Origin: Nonomuraea turcica
Lineage (GTDB): Bacteria; Actinomycetota; Actinomycetes; Streptosporangiales; Streptosporangiaceae
Assembly: GCF_030718205.1 (NCBI RefSeq)
Contig: NZ_JAUZQF010000003.1
Span: forward strand, 558,001 to 622,000
Direction of reading: 5' to 3'
DNA: 64,000 bases
Shown here: piece by piece, positions 52,632 to 60,509 of the stretch
Layout of the letters: each line of letters begins with the position of its first letter
Numbering within the stretch: the stretch's first letter is position 1
The notes under the pieces: model-generated
Databases searched by the model: none
What the model was told of the DNA's origin: nothing
What the model saw: the letters and a program-made list of their open reading frames with translations, nothing else
Translations under genes and position numbers: made by a program

Positions 52632-53894
52632 ATGCGATCCGTGCAGTCCCCCGTCTCTCCCGCCCTGGTGCGCCAGACCGAACGGTGGTTCGTGCGCCGT
52701 GGTGCGCCCACGATGATCGAGGGGTACGGCCTCGTCACGCACGTGCTCCCGCGAATGCTTCCGGCGCTGGCGTTCGTGGCGCTCGCCAGCCTGGTTTGGC
52801 TGGTGCCGTTCAGGACGGCCGGATCGGGACTCTGGGCCCTACTCGGCGGGGTCGTCGTCGTGACGGTGATCGTATGGGCGACGACGAGCGCGTTCGTCCA
52901 GCGGTCGCTCCGCTTCTCCCGTGCGGGTACCATCGCGATCCTCGCCGGATACGCGGCGATGCCGGTGGCCGTACCGCTGTTGCAGCTCGTCGTCGACGGA
53001 ACTGTCACGCCGCCGGCGAGCCAGGTGGTCGGGCTGCTGGGGTTCGTCATCTTCTTCGCCGCCGTGTTCGTGGCGACGCTGCTGGCAACGACGTACGGCC
53101 TGGGCGCGCTGCTGCGCCGGGCGGTCCGGCGCACATTTTCCGACCTCCGTAACAGCCTGCATCTGGTGGGCCGGGCACTGCCGCCGTTGTTGTTCGTGAC
53201 GCTCTTCCTTTTCTTCACTGGCGAGTTGTGGCAGGCGATGAACCGGCTGTCCTGGTGGCGGGTGGCGCTGGTCGTCGCCCTGTTCGCCGTGGTCACCGTG
53301 CTGGCGGCGGCCACCCGCCTGCGCGAGGAGATCGGGCGGGTCGAGCAGGATCTCAGCCCGCGCCGGCTGGCTGCGGCGTGTCAGGGTACGCCTCTGGCGG
53401 AGGTGCCGATCGAGGACCTGACCTCAGGTGCCCCCCTGCGGGCGGTGCCGCTGGGCGGGCGCGAGGTTCGCAACCTACTGCTGATGCTAGCCGTCCGCCA
53501 ACTGGTGCAGGCAGCCGTGGTCGGCGTGGCACTGTTCGCGTTCTTCCTTGTCCTGGGCCTGCTCGTGGTCACGCCCGAGACGGCCGAGCAGTGGATCGGC
53601 GCCGAACCGGCGCCCTCGGTCCTGCTTCCCATGGTGCCGGTGGCGCTGCTGCGCATCGGCACACTGTTCGCCGGGTTCGGCACCATGTACTTCGCCGTCA
53701 CCTCGATGACCAGCGCCGACCACCGGCGGCAGTTCTTCGCGCCAATCATTGACAGGATCGAGCGCATTCTCGCCGTGCGCGCGGTTTATCTTGCCGTCCG
53801 CCACACGATTCACCCCTGCACGAAGCAAGATGAGCCAGCCGGTGATGTCGAGGACAGTGTCGAGCACGTGCCAAGGAGAAGCTCGGCTGAATGA
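52632..53894 (+). CDS. multi-pass membrane protein of unknown function
   Basis: The 420-residue protein has about eight predicted transmembrane helices in two groups (residues 40-190 and 195-230, then 290-360), with a charged cytoplasmic stretch around residues 235-285 (RLREEIGRVEQDLSPRRLAAA). I do not recognise the family, though similar proteins are widespread in actinomycetes. The last 40 residues after YLAVRH are low-quality and overlap decayed genes, so the natural stop may have been lost. ATG 52632 is very close to AGGGAAGG; the in-frame GTG at 52641 has better spacing. Confidence 0.7.
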   Translation: MRSVQSPVSPALVRQTERWFVRRGAPTMIEGYGLVTHVLPRMLPALAFVALASLVWLVPFRTAGSGLWALLGGVVVVTVIVWATTSAFVQRSLRFSRAGTIAILAGYAAMPVAVPLLQLVVDGTVTPPASQVVGLLGFVIFFAAVFVATLLATTYGLGALLRRAVRRTFSDLRNSLHLVGRALPPLLFVTLFLFFTGELWQAMNRLSWWRVALVVALFAVVTVLAAATRLREEIGRVEQDLSPRRLAAACQGTPLAEVPIEDLTSGAPLRAVPLGGREVRNLLLMLAVRQLVQAAVVGVALFAFFLVLGLLVVTPETAEQWIGAEPAPSVLLPMVPVALLRIGTLFAGFGTMYFAVTSMTSADHRRQFFAPIIDRIERILAVRAVYLAVRHTIHPCTKQDEPAGDVEDSVEHVPRRSSAE

Positions 53895-53990
53895 TCGCGG
53901 CCAGCAGGCGGTGCCCCGGAACTCTGGCACCACGGCGATCAAGTGCAGGTACAGGTACGGGAACCGGTGCGGGTGGGCCGTGGCCGTTGT
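53870..53990 (-). pseudogene. GNAT acetyltransferase fragment
   Basis: On the minus strand HRFPYLYLHLIAVVPEFRGT matches the acetyl-CoA-binding strand-loop of GNAT enzymes. The expected continuation (LLAAIIQPSFS) appears only in another frame, so the fragment is frameshifted and truncated on both sides. It partly overlaps the antisense tail of the membrane protein gene. Confidence 0.5.
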
Positions 53991-54019
53991 GCGCTTCGCC
54001 GGTTTGGCGCGTCGGAGCA

Positions 54020-54222
54020 CGGCCAGCCCGCTACCGGCCATCCCGACGCCCGTGGTACAGAGGCGATGGCTGTCCACCCGGATCTCGGTGCCAGTGATGA
54101 ACGCCGTCATCGGAAATGAGCATCGCCACCACTCCCGCCACCTTCTCCGGTCCGGGAATGCCGCCCGGCACCACGTTGACCGCGCGCAGGCCCTGCTTGC
54201 CGTACTCCTGAGCGATCGCGTG
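54020..54222 (-). pseudogene. short-chain dehydrogenase (SDR) C-terminal fragment, frameshifted
   Basis: The minus strand reads IAQEYGKQGLRAVNVVPGGI, then PGPEKVAGVVAMLIS. After a one-base frameshift it continues as MTAFITGTEIRVDS. These are the conserved C-terminal blocks of SDR enzymes (substrate loop and the 'ITG..I.VD' strand). The catalytic Tyr-Lys and the nucleotide-binding part are absent. It lies directly behind the PHP-domain gene. Confidence 0.65.
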
Positions 54223-54276
54223 CGACTCTGTTCACGGCCGGATCGCCAGCTGCCGCGCCGTGGGTTCGCCCGGGCG

Positions 54277-55878
54277 TTATCGCACCGCCGCGAAGACCGG
54301 GTTGGAGTAGAACCAGAGGTCTTCCCACGGGTTGGCCTGGCCGGGCATGTCGATGGCGGGCCCGGCCGGGTCGACGTCGGCACCGAAGTAGCCCGGGGCG
54401 CTGCGCTTGCCGTCGGTGCCGCGCACCCGCACATAGAACGAGGTCTCGGCGGTTACCTCGTGCTCCAGCGTGACCGTGCCGGTGCGACCGGAGACGTCCC
54501 AGGACCTGACCACGCGGGTGTCGGGGGCACGGAAGGTGCTGCGGTCGGCGGCGGGGCCGGTGACCGTGCCGAAGATCAGGTCCACGCGGGCCGCGCGGGG
54601 CACCAGGCCGGTGGCGTTGGGCCGGTTGGCCATATCGACGGTGACCGTCACCTTGACCTTCTCGCCACGCCGTACCCGCTCGGTCCCGCCCATCGAAGTG
54701 TGGCCCAGCCGCAGGTCGAGCCCGGCGATGAGGTCGCCGAAGCAGACCCACATGCGGCCCGCGCGCATGGCCTCGATGACCTGGCGGTAGCCGAAGCCGG
54801 TGGCGCCGACCCAGGTCTTGTTGTAGGCGCCGGGGGGCAGGGAGCTGTACTCGGTGATCGGCCGGCCGGCATTGACCGGCTCGGGGAAGCGGCCGGTCGA
54901 GTTGAAGGTGTCACCCCGGTCGTTGTAGGGGATGGAGTCGTAGCCGGTCTGGTTGAGCGGGTCGACCGGGTTTTTCACCCAGTCGCCGCAGCCCTGGTGG
55001 CCGTCGGAGGTGGTGGTGATCCACCACGGCAGGCCCTCGGCCAGCATGCTGTCCCACAGCCCGCCGACGGCGGCGGTCATCCAGTCGAAACCGCCCCAGG
55101 TCCGGTAGGCCTCGGCGGGGTAGCCGGGGAAGGACCAGGTGCCGGGGTTGGAGTCGTACAGGCCGCGGCCCCTGGACATGCCGGGCGCGGGCAGGCCGGC
55201 GGCCTGGTGACCGGGCGCGCCCTCCATGCCGATCACGATCTCGGGTGCGGTGTCCCGCCAGGCCCGGGTCTCGGCGGGGGAGTTGATGCCCAGCCGCGCG
55301 GGGTGGTTGGGCAGCACCAGCGCGTCGTCGATCCGGCCGCGCCGCACGGCCTCGCGCAGGAACTGGATGGCCTTGACGGCCAGCTCCTCGTTGGCGGGTG
55401 TGCCGTCCCTGGTGCCGTTCACCCTGGCGTCGTGCTTGGAGACGAACTCCTGCAGGAAGGCGGCTTCGTTGCGGCCAGGGGCGAGCATCAGCGTCGTGTG
55501 CTCGCCGGCCGGAATGTTCCACTCCAGCCCGGTGAAGATCAGCAGGTTGTCGCGGTGCTGCTCCCTGGCCGCGCGGATGTCCGCCACCAGCGGGTTGACG
55601 CTGTGCGTGGCGAAGGGCACGTTGCCGTGGTCGGTGATGACGATCCAGTCCAGGGCGCCTGCCACCGCGCGCTCGGCCTGCGCGGCGACCGAGTACATGG
55701 CGTCGTTGCTGTACTGGGAGTGCAGGTGGTGGTCACCGGCCAGCCACAGATAGCCGCGCCGGCGCTCAGGGCGCCTGGGAGAGTCAGCCCGGGCCGCTGC
55801 CGGGTCGGCGAGCACCGCGCCCGCGCCCACCAGGCCCGCTCCGGCGAGGAGCGCTCGCCGATCCTTGTTTACGTTCAC
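54277..55878 (-). CDS. Tat-exported PHP-domain protein (phosphoesterase/metal-dependent hydrolase fold)
   Basis: The 533-residue protein has a Tat-type signal (KDRRALLAGAGLVGAGAVLA) and a PHP domain. Metal-binding motifs are GDHHLHSQYSND (the HxH pair), VITDHGN, GLEWNIPAGEH and LPNHPAR. A beta-sandwich C-terminal domain of about 120 residues follows. PHP proteins hydrolyse phosphoesters or related bonds with two or three metals. I start it at GTG 55878, with AAGAGGA upstream, rather than at 55926. It diverges from the secreted phosphoesterase gene, and the two share a 109-base promoter region. Confidence 0.87.
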   Translation of the reverse strand: MNVNKDRRALLAGAGLVGAGAVLADPAAARADSPRRPERRRGYLWLAGDHHLHSQYSNDAMYSVAAQAERAVAGALDWIVITDHGNVPFATHSVNPLVADIRAAREQHRDNLLIFTGLEWNIPAGEHTTLMLAPGRNEAAFLQEFVSKHDARVNGTRDGTPANEELAVKAIQFLREAVRRGRIDDALVLPNHPARLGINSPAETRAWRDTAPEIVIGMEGAPGHQAAGLPAPGMSRGRGLYDSNPGTWSFPGYPAEAYRTWGGFDWMTAAVGGLWDSMLAEGLPWWITTTSDGHQGCGDWVKNPVDPLNQTGYDSIPYNDRGDTFNSTGRFPEPVNAGRPITEYSSLPPGAYNKTWVGATGFGYRQVIEAMRAGRMWVCFGDLIAGLDLRLGHTSMGGTERVRRGEKVKVTVTVDMANRPNATGLVPRAARVDLIFGTVTGPAADRSTFRAPDTRVVRSWDVSGRTGTVTLEHEVTAETSFYVRVRGTDGKRSAPGYFGADVDPAGPAIDMPGQANPWEDLWFYSNPVFAAVR

Positions 55879-55928
55879 AGGTCCTCTTTCTCCGGGATCG
55901 CCGGGCAAGGGAACAACCGCAGACACGA

Positions 55929-55950
55929 GAACTCCTCATGAACGCTGCTA
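55929..55950 (-). promoter_or_regulatory. candidate PHO box
   Basis: Read on the minus strand, GTTCATGAGGA is followed at exactly 11 bases by GTTCTCGTGTC. This resembles the 11-base direct repeat units (GTTCACC plus four) bound by PhoP in streptomycetes. It sits between two exported phosphoesterase-type genes. The match is partial in the second unit. Confidence 0.35.
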
Positions 55951-55987
55951 TGTACACGCGTAACCTTCGCTCTCTACCGTCGCGGCC

Positions 55988-57295
55988 ATGAGGATTGTGC
56001 GCTTACTCCCGCTGTTCGTCCTGCTGGTCGCGATCTGGGCGCCGCTGCCCGCGCACGCCGCCTCCGGCACGTTCTCCCTGCTGAGCTACAACATCGCCGG
56101 GTTGCCCGACGTCATCTCCGGCGGCGACCCGGCCACCAACACGCCGATCATCGGGGCGCGCCTGGCGCCGTACGACATCGTGCATGTCCAGGAGGACTTC
56201 AACTACCACGCCGCGCTCTACGCCGCCGACAACCATCCGTACCGGACCCCGACCAGCGGCGGCGTCCCATTCGGCAGTGGCCTAAACACGCTGTCCGGCC
56301 GGCCGTATGACGCTGACGACTTCGAGCGCGTCACCTGGAGCACGTGCTCGATCGGCTCGGGCGACTGCCTGACCCCCAAGGGGTTCACGTTCATGCGGGT
56401 ACGGCTGGCCGCGGGCGTCTACGCGCACCTGTACAACCTGCACGCCGATGCCGGGAGCGAGAGCGGCGACCTGGCTGCGCGGCGGGCGAACCTGCTGCAG
56501 CTGTCGGCGTTCATCCAGTCGCACTCGGCGGGGCACCCGGTGATCGTCTACGGCGACACCAACACGCGCTACACCCGCACTGGCGACAACATCCGTGACC
56601 TGCTCGCGCAGAACGGCCTTGCGGACGTGTGGGTGCAGCACGTGCGTGGGGGCACCCCGCCGGAGGCGGGATCACCCGCGCTGGTCTGTGACGATGCGGC
56701 GGTGACCAACGCGTGTGAGGTGGTCGACAAGATCCTCTATCGCAGCGGCTCCTACGTCATGCTGACCGCCACCGGCTACAACAACGACAACGCCGCCTTC
56801 CGCGACGCGGCGGGTGCCATGTTGTCCGACCACTACCCGATCAGCACGTCGTTCTCCTGGTCTCTCAACCCCTCGTTCCAGCTCAGCGAGCAGTTCGGCG
56901 GCCCCCATGGGACCTATTTCACCGACGTGGTGCCCGCACGCGCCCGTGCGATCGTGTTGTCGCTCCAGGCCGGCTCTCGCGTCGACCGGATCGGGCTGAC
57001 CCAACAAGACGGTACCGTGCTGGCGCATGGCGGCACCGGTGGCACAGCCAGGACACTGGCACTGGGCGCGGACGAGTATGCCTCGTCGCTGTATCTGTGC
57101 CGTGGTGTCCGGAACGAGCACACGCGCATCTTCTATGCGCGCTTCACCACCAACCTCGGCCGGACGCTCGCGGGCGGATCCACCACCTCCGACTGCACCA
57201 CCTTTGCCGCTCCGGCGGGTTGGCAGATCGCCGGATTCCACGGCCGTTCCGGCGCCGAACTGGACAAGGTGGGTGTGATCTATACCCAGCGTTGA
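55988..57295 (+). CDS. secreted endonuclease/exonuclease/phosphatase-family protein with jacalin-like domain
   Basis: The 435-residue exoprotein has a Sec signal ending at AHAASG. The EEP domain (residues about 28-295) includes LSYNIAGLPD, HVQEDFNYH with the catalytic Glu, LHADAGS, YGDTNTRYTR and SDHYPISTSFSW with the final Asp-His pair. The C-terminal 130 residues (from EQFGGPHGTYFTDV to GAELDKVGVIYT) have the jacalin-type beta-prism pattern, a sugar-binding fold. The family includes sphingomyelinases, nucleases and phosphodiesterases. Close relatives are annotated as phosphatases of membrane lipids, but the substrate here is open. Confidence 0.88.
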   Translation: MRIVRLLPLFVLLVAIWAPLPAHAASGTFSLLSYNIAGLPDVISGGDPATNTPIIGARLAPYDIVHVQEDFNYHAALYAADNHPYRTPTSGGVPFGSGLNTLSGRPYDADDFERVTWSTCSIGSGDCLTPKGFTFMRVRLAAGVYAHLYNLHADAGSESGDLAARRANLLQLSAFIQSHSAGHPVIVYGDTNTRYTRTGDNIRDLLAQNGLADVWVQHVRGGTPPEAGSPALVCDDAAVTNACEVVDKILYRSGSYVMLTATGYNNDNAAFRDAAGAMLSDHYPISTSFSWSLNPSFQLSEQFGGPHGTYFTDVVPARARAIVLSLQAGSRVDRIGLTQQDGTVLAHGGTGGTARTLALGADEYASSLYLCRGVRNEHTRIFYARFTTNLGRTLAGGSTTSDCTTFAAPAGWQIAGFHGRSGAELDKVGVIYTQR

Positions 57296-57838
57296 TCGTT
57301 TGGGATTGTGCGCTTCCCGTCCGGACGGGTCGATGATCGCACCTTCACCACCACCTATGCCGTCTATTTCCTCACCGGTCGGCTGCACGTCTCAGCAGGA
57401 ACTGCCGAGGATCATCACGCTGACCGGGCTGGCGACGCTGATCACCGCCCTCGGCGGCGCGTGCACGAGACGTATGGCGAGGATGCCTGCCTCGTTTCGG
57501 CGATCAGCGTCGCCTTCCCCCGCGACATGCAGGGGGAGGACCTGCAGGAGGGGTGCTCGCCACGTCCCTTCGAGGCCGCGATCAAGCTGGCCGGCTCGGC
57601 TCGGTGATGAACTCCTCCGCGGATGTCGACGGCATCGACCTCGGGACTGTTGAGCACGAGGGTGGAGGGCATCGGTAGTCCTTTGTCGCGGGCCCTGAGC
57701 AGCGGTGCGGTGCAGGCTGCCGGCCACCCGCGCCGAGCGCCTTCAGCGGGCACTGAAGACAATCATCCGAATGGGCAGGCAGATCGTGCGCCGCTACGTG
57801 TGGCAACTCCGCGAACCGGAAAAGCATCGGCCACGGAT
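57296..57838. other. 543-base region with no intact gene
   Basis: Only the GH3 fragment described separately is recognisable. Several short open frames exist on both strands, such as minus 57442-57762 (LPMPSTLVLNSPEVDAVDI), which has a ribosome-site-like AAAGGA. I see no family in them and no codon pattern that argues for translation. Confidence 0.6.
57458..57607 (+). pseudogene. GH3 beta-glucosidase/xylosidase fragment
   Basis: RVHETYGEDACLVSAISVAF followed by RDMQGEDLQEG is an unmistakable piece of the GH3 barrel (the usual form is GRxxETYGEDPxLV...GxQG). The expected lysine-histidine motif after it is lost, the frame ends at TGA 57605-57607, and nothing of GH3 is visible on either side. 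About 35 residues remain of an enzyme normally over 600 long. Confidence 0.65.
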
Positions 57839-58775
57839 TCAGGTCGCCGGCCTCGTCGCGAGCTCGGTCATTGCATCGGGGCCGGTCAGGACGTCCCGCG
57901 ACTCGGCCTCGGCCCAGCTGAAGATGCCGATCGACATGGTACTGCGCTCGTGGGCGGCGCGGAGCGCGTAGACCTCGGCGCGGGCGGTGTGGACGGCCCT
58001 GTCCTCCGGCGCGGCGTCACCGGCGAGGTGGCAGGCCAGCCGGTGCTCGCCGGCGCGGGACAGCTCCAGTGCGCGGTCGGCGAGGACCTGGGCGCCGCCG
58101 CTGAGCGCGGCGAGTTCGGCGGCGAGGGCGGCGCAGCGCGGCCAGATCATCCGGCACCCGCACCCGGTGCAGGGTCTCGACCAGTGTCGCGCCGTCGTTG
58201 AGGCAGGCCAGTGTCTGGTCGACGAGGGCCTCCAGGTAGCGGGCGGTGTTCTCCAGGGCCGCGCGTACGCGATCGGCGCCGGCGACGGGGATGCCGTGGC
58301 TGCCGAGCATCAACTCGGCGTCGAGCGAGGCCATCCAGCGGAGGGCGGCGGCCCACTCGACGGGGTAGCGCTGCACCTTCTGCGGGTTGCCGGCGTTCGG
58401 GGCGACGCCGAGAAACAGGTCGCCCGGGAAGAGGATCCGCTGCTGGGGGAGCCCGCCGACCACATGGTCGTCTGTCTCGCCCCGGTGGTGGGTGAGTTCA
58501 AGGCGGAGACCACCGGCCTCGACCATATGAGCGTCGGAGAAGGTGACGTCCGGTTCCCGGAATTCGGTCGGCCAGACGAGGTCTGGCATGCGGAACTGAC
58601 GGCGGTTGATGAGCATGTTATAGCCCTGCGTTTCGGCGTAACGCCGGAAGCGCGCGAGTACGTTGTCGTGCGCGATCACCTCCGGGCGAGGCACGCCGCA
58701 GGCATCGGCGGCGTCGAAGGGGCCGAGTCCCTGCTCGTGCCGGAGGGCGAAGGCGTGCCCGAAGTCGGGCACCAT
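57839..58775 (-). pseudogene. MBL-fold hydrolase (alkyl-sulfatase-like), truncated and frameshifted
   Basis: From ATG 58775 (TGATG overlap with the upstream gene) the frame shows GPFDAADACGVPRPEVIAH, LTHHRGETDDHVVGGLPQQRILFPGDLF and LGSHGIPVAG. These are typical of the MBL hydrolases with an alkyl-sulfatase dimerisation domain. The essential HxHxDH zinc motif, expected just before GPFD, is missing. Near 58150 the frame breaks; the dimerisation part continues in a second frame (GGAQVLADRALELSRAGEHRL to HERSTMSIGIFSWAEA) ending at 57839. The protein can hardly be active. Confidence 0.8.
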
Positions 58776-59482
58776 CACGGGTCCTTTCGACGGGGTGCCG
58801 GGCGGCCTTCAGACGTGGCAGCCACCACTTGATGGTCCGGTGCGGCGCCAGCGGCGTACGGACCCTGCCGCACGGCCCGGCGTACGACCACGACGGTGAA
58901 GGCGGCCATCGCCAGCAGCGACGGCTTGCAGAACAGGGCGCTGACCAGCGTGAGCCCGACGAGTGAGTTCGCCGCGTAGAGGTAGCTGAGCGGCACGAGG
59001 TGGCTCACCCACAGCACGAGCCAGCCTGCGGTCAGGCGGACGTGGCGGCGCCGGGCGGCCGGATCGCCGGCCGTTCGGGACGGCTCCACCCCGGCCTTGC
59101 GGCAGACCGCCTCGGTGAGCGGCCGCCCGATCAGCAGCGAGCCGGCGCACGCCACCAGGCCGGCGGCGTTGACGACGAGTTCGGGGAAGTAGAACGCGCG
59201 CCCTTCGCCGAACGCGATGGCGCTCACGCTGTGAAAGGCCACGACCGTGGTCGACAGCGTGACGACGGCCAGCGAGTCGCCGCGGTGCCTGCGGACCGCG
59301 CTGACCGCCAGGGCGACCAGCAGCGCGACGACCGCGCCCCACTCGGGGCCGTTACCGGACTCGACGATCAGGAATGCCGCGGGTGCGGCGAGCGCGTCGA
59401 CGATGTGCCGTGCGATGTCGGCCGCGCGGCGTGGCGGGCCAGGGAACGGGTTGTGTGCCTTGTCTGTGCCGGGCTCGGTCAT
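58775..59482 (-). CDS. DUF3159-like membrane protein
   Basis: The 235-residue protein has five to six predicted membrane helices and conserved-looking blocks VVNAAGLVACAGSLLIGRPL and LTAGWLVLWVSHLVPLSYLY, reminiscent of the DUF3159 family. The assignment is by overall pattern and tentative. It is coupled by TGATG to the decayed MBL gene and diverges from the ring-cleavage operon. Confidence 0.65.
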   Translation of the reverse strand: MTEPGTDKAHNPFPGPPRRAADIARHIVDALAAPAAFLIVESGNGPEWGAVVALLVALAVSAVRRHRGDSLAVVTLSTTVVAFHSVSAIAFGEGRAFYFPELVVNAAGLVACAGSLLIGRPLTEAVCRKAGVEPSRTAGDPAARRRHVRLTAGWLVLWVSHLVPLSYLYAANSLVGLTLVSALFCKPSLLAMAAFTVVVVRRAVRQGPYAAGAAPDHQVVAATSEGRPAPRRKDP

Positions 59483-59538
59483 CGGGCGCCTGCTCTCCTA
59501 CCGTCTGCCGTCTTTAAGTGACATGTGGATCAGTTACG

Positions 59539-59577
59539 CTTGACATATCAGAACTGATGAACTCATCATTTGTCAAG
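59539..59577. promoter_or_regulatory. nested inverted repeats in the promoter of the ring-cleavage operon
   Basis: Outer arms CTTGACA (59539-59545) and TGTCAAG (59571-59577) enclose ATCAG-AA-CTGAT (59547-59558) and TGATGA-AC-TCATCA (59555-59568). TTGACA also looks like a -35 box on either strand. The region is AT-rich and lies 26 bases before the MBL gene start. It fits binding of one or two dimeric regulators such as GntR, MarR or IclR proteins. Confidence 0.65.
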
Positions 59578-59602
59578 GGTTGCGACGACAGGAGCCAGCC
59601 AG

Positions 59603-60493
59603 ATGACCACCACCGTGACGTTGACCGGCACCGGCGTGCCCTTCCCGAGCGCGGATCGCGCTGGACCCGGCGTGCTTGTGAGTCACAGCGATGTCCACCT
59701 CCAAATCGATGCCGGGCGCTCCACCTTGATGCGGCTGGCCCAGGCAGGGATCGGCCCGTACCAGCTGTCCGCTCTTCTGCTCACGCATCTGCACAGCGAC
59801 CACGTCAGCGACGTCGCCGACCTGGTGCACACCCGGTGGGTGCAGGACCACATGCACGGCACCGGCCCCCTTCCTGTGGTGGCGGTCGACGGGCACGCGC
59901 CCGGGTTCGTACGGCGCGTGCTTGCGGCCAACGAGTACGACGTCAACGTGCGCGTACAGCATGTGCAGGACGGCCCGCCTGAGGTGATCGGCCACTGGTT
60001 CGACCTCCCCGACGCCCCCGCCGAGGTCTGGCGCAGCGCCTGTGGCCGGGTCAGCGTCGAGGCCGTACGGGTGCGGCACGAGCCGGTCGAGCAGGCCGTC
60101 GGCTACCGGGTGACGACGCCGGACGGGGTGGTCGTCGTCTCCGGCGATACGCGGGTCTGCGACGAGGTTGCGGAGCTGTCGGCCGGCGCCGACGTCCTGG
60201 TCCATGAGGCGTGCCGGAGCTCGGCGTTGGCGGAGCTCGTGAAAGGGACGCGCTTCGAGACCATCTTCAGTTACCACGCCGACACCGTGGCGCTCGGCGC
60301 GATGGCCAAGCGCGTCGGCGTGCCGCACCTGGTGCTGACGCATCTGATCCCCGCTCCGACGTCGCCGGAGCAGGTGGCCGAGTTCGAGGACGAGGTGCGC
60401 CAAGGCGGGTTCGAGGGGCGGGTGTCGGTCGGGCACGACCTGCTGTCGGTCACGGTCGGCGACGCCCCCGGGGCGTCGCGACCGGTCCATTGA
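59603..60493 (+). CDS. MBL-fold metallo-hydrolase (RNase Z/arylsulfatase-like)
   Basis: The 296-residue protein has the zinc motif THLHSDH at residues 61-67 and VVVSGDTR with the bridging Asp. HEACR (about 203) and TFHLIPAP-like LTHLIPAP with the last His complete the set. It therefore has all metal ligands, in contrast to the broken MBL gene nearby. ATG 59603 has AGGAG about eight bases upstream; the frame is open to 59570. It opens an operon with an extradiol dioxygenase, an FAH hydrolase and an acyl-CoA ligase, and so may hydrolyse an ester or lactone of the same pathway. Confidence 0.88.
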   Translation: MTTTVTLTGTGVPFPSADRAGPGVLVSHSDVHLQIDAGRSTLMRLAQAGIGPYQLSALLLTHLHSDHVSDVADLVHTRWVQDHMHGTGPLPVVAVDGHAPGFVRRVLAANEYDVNVRVQHVQDGPPEVIGHWFDLPDAPAEVWRSACGRVSVEAVRVRHEPVEQAVGYRVTTPDGVVVVSGDTRVCDEVAELSAGADVLVHEACRSSALAELVKGTRFETIFSYHADTVALGAMAKRVGVPHLVLTHLIPAPTSPEQVAEFEDEVRQGGFEGRVSVGHDLLSVTVGDAPGASRPVH

Positions 60494-60509
60494 GAAGGGA
60501 GTTTCGCCG

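Noticed and set aside
57300..57470. Possible STAS-like peptide (LPRIITLTGLATLITAL)
   Set aside because: Only one short stretch resembles the family and there is no start or continuation; it is probably chance.
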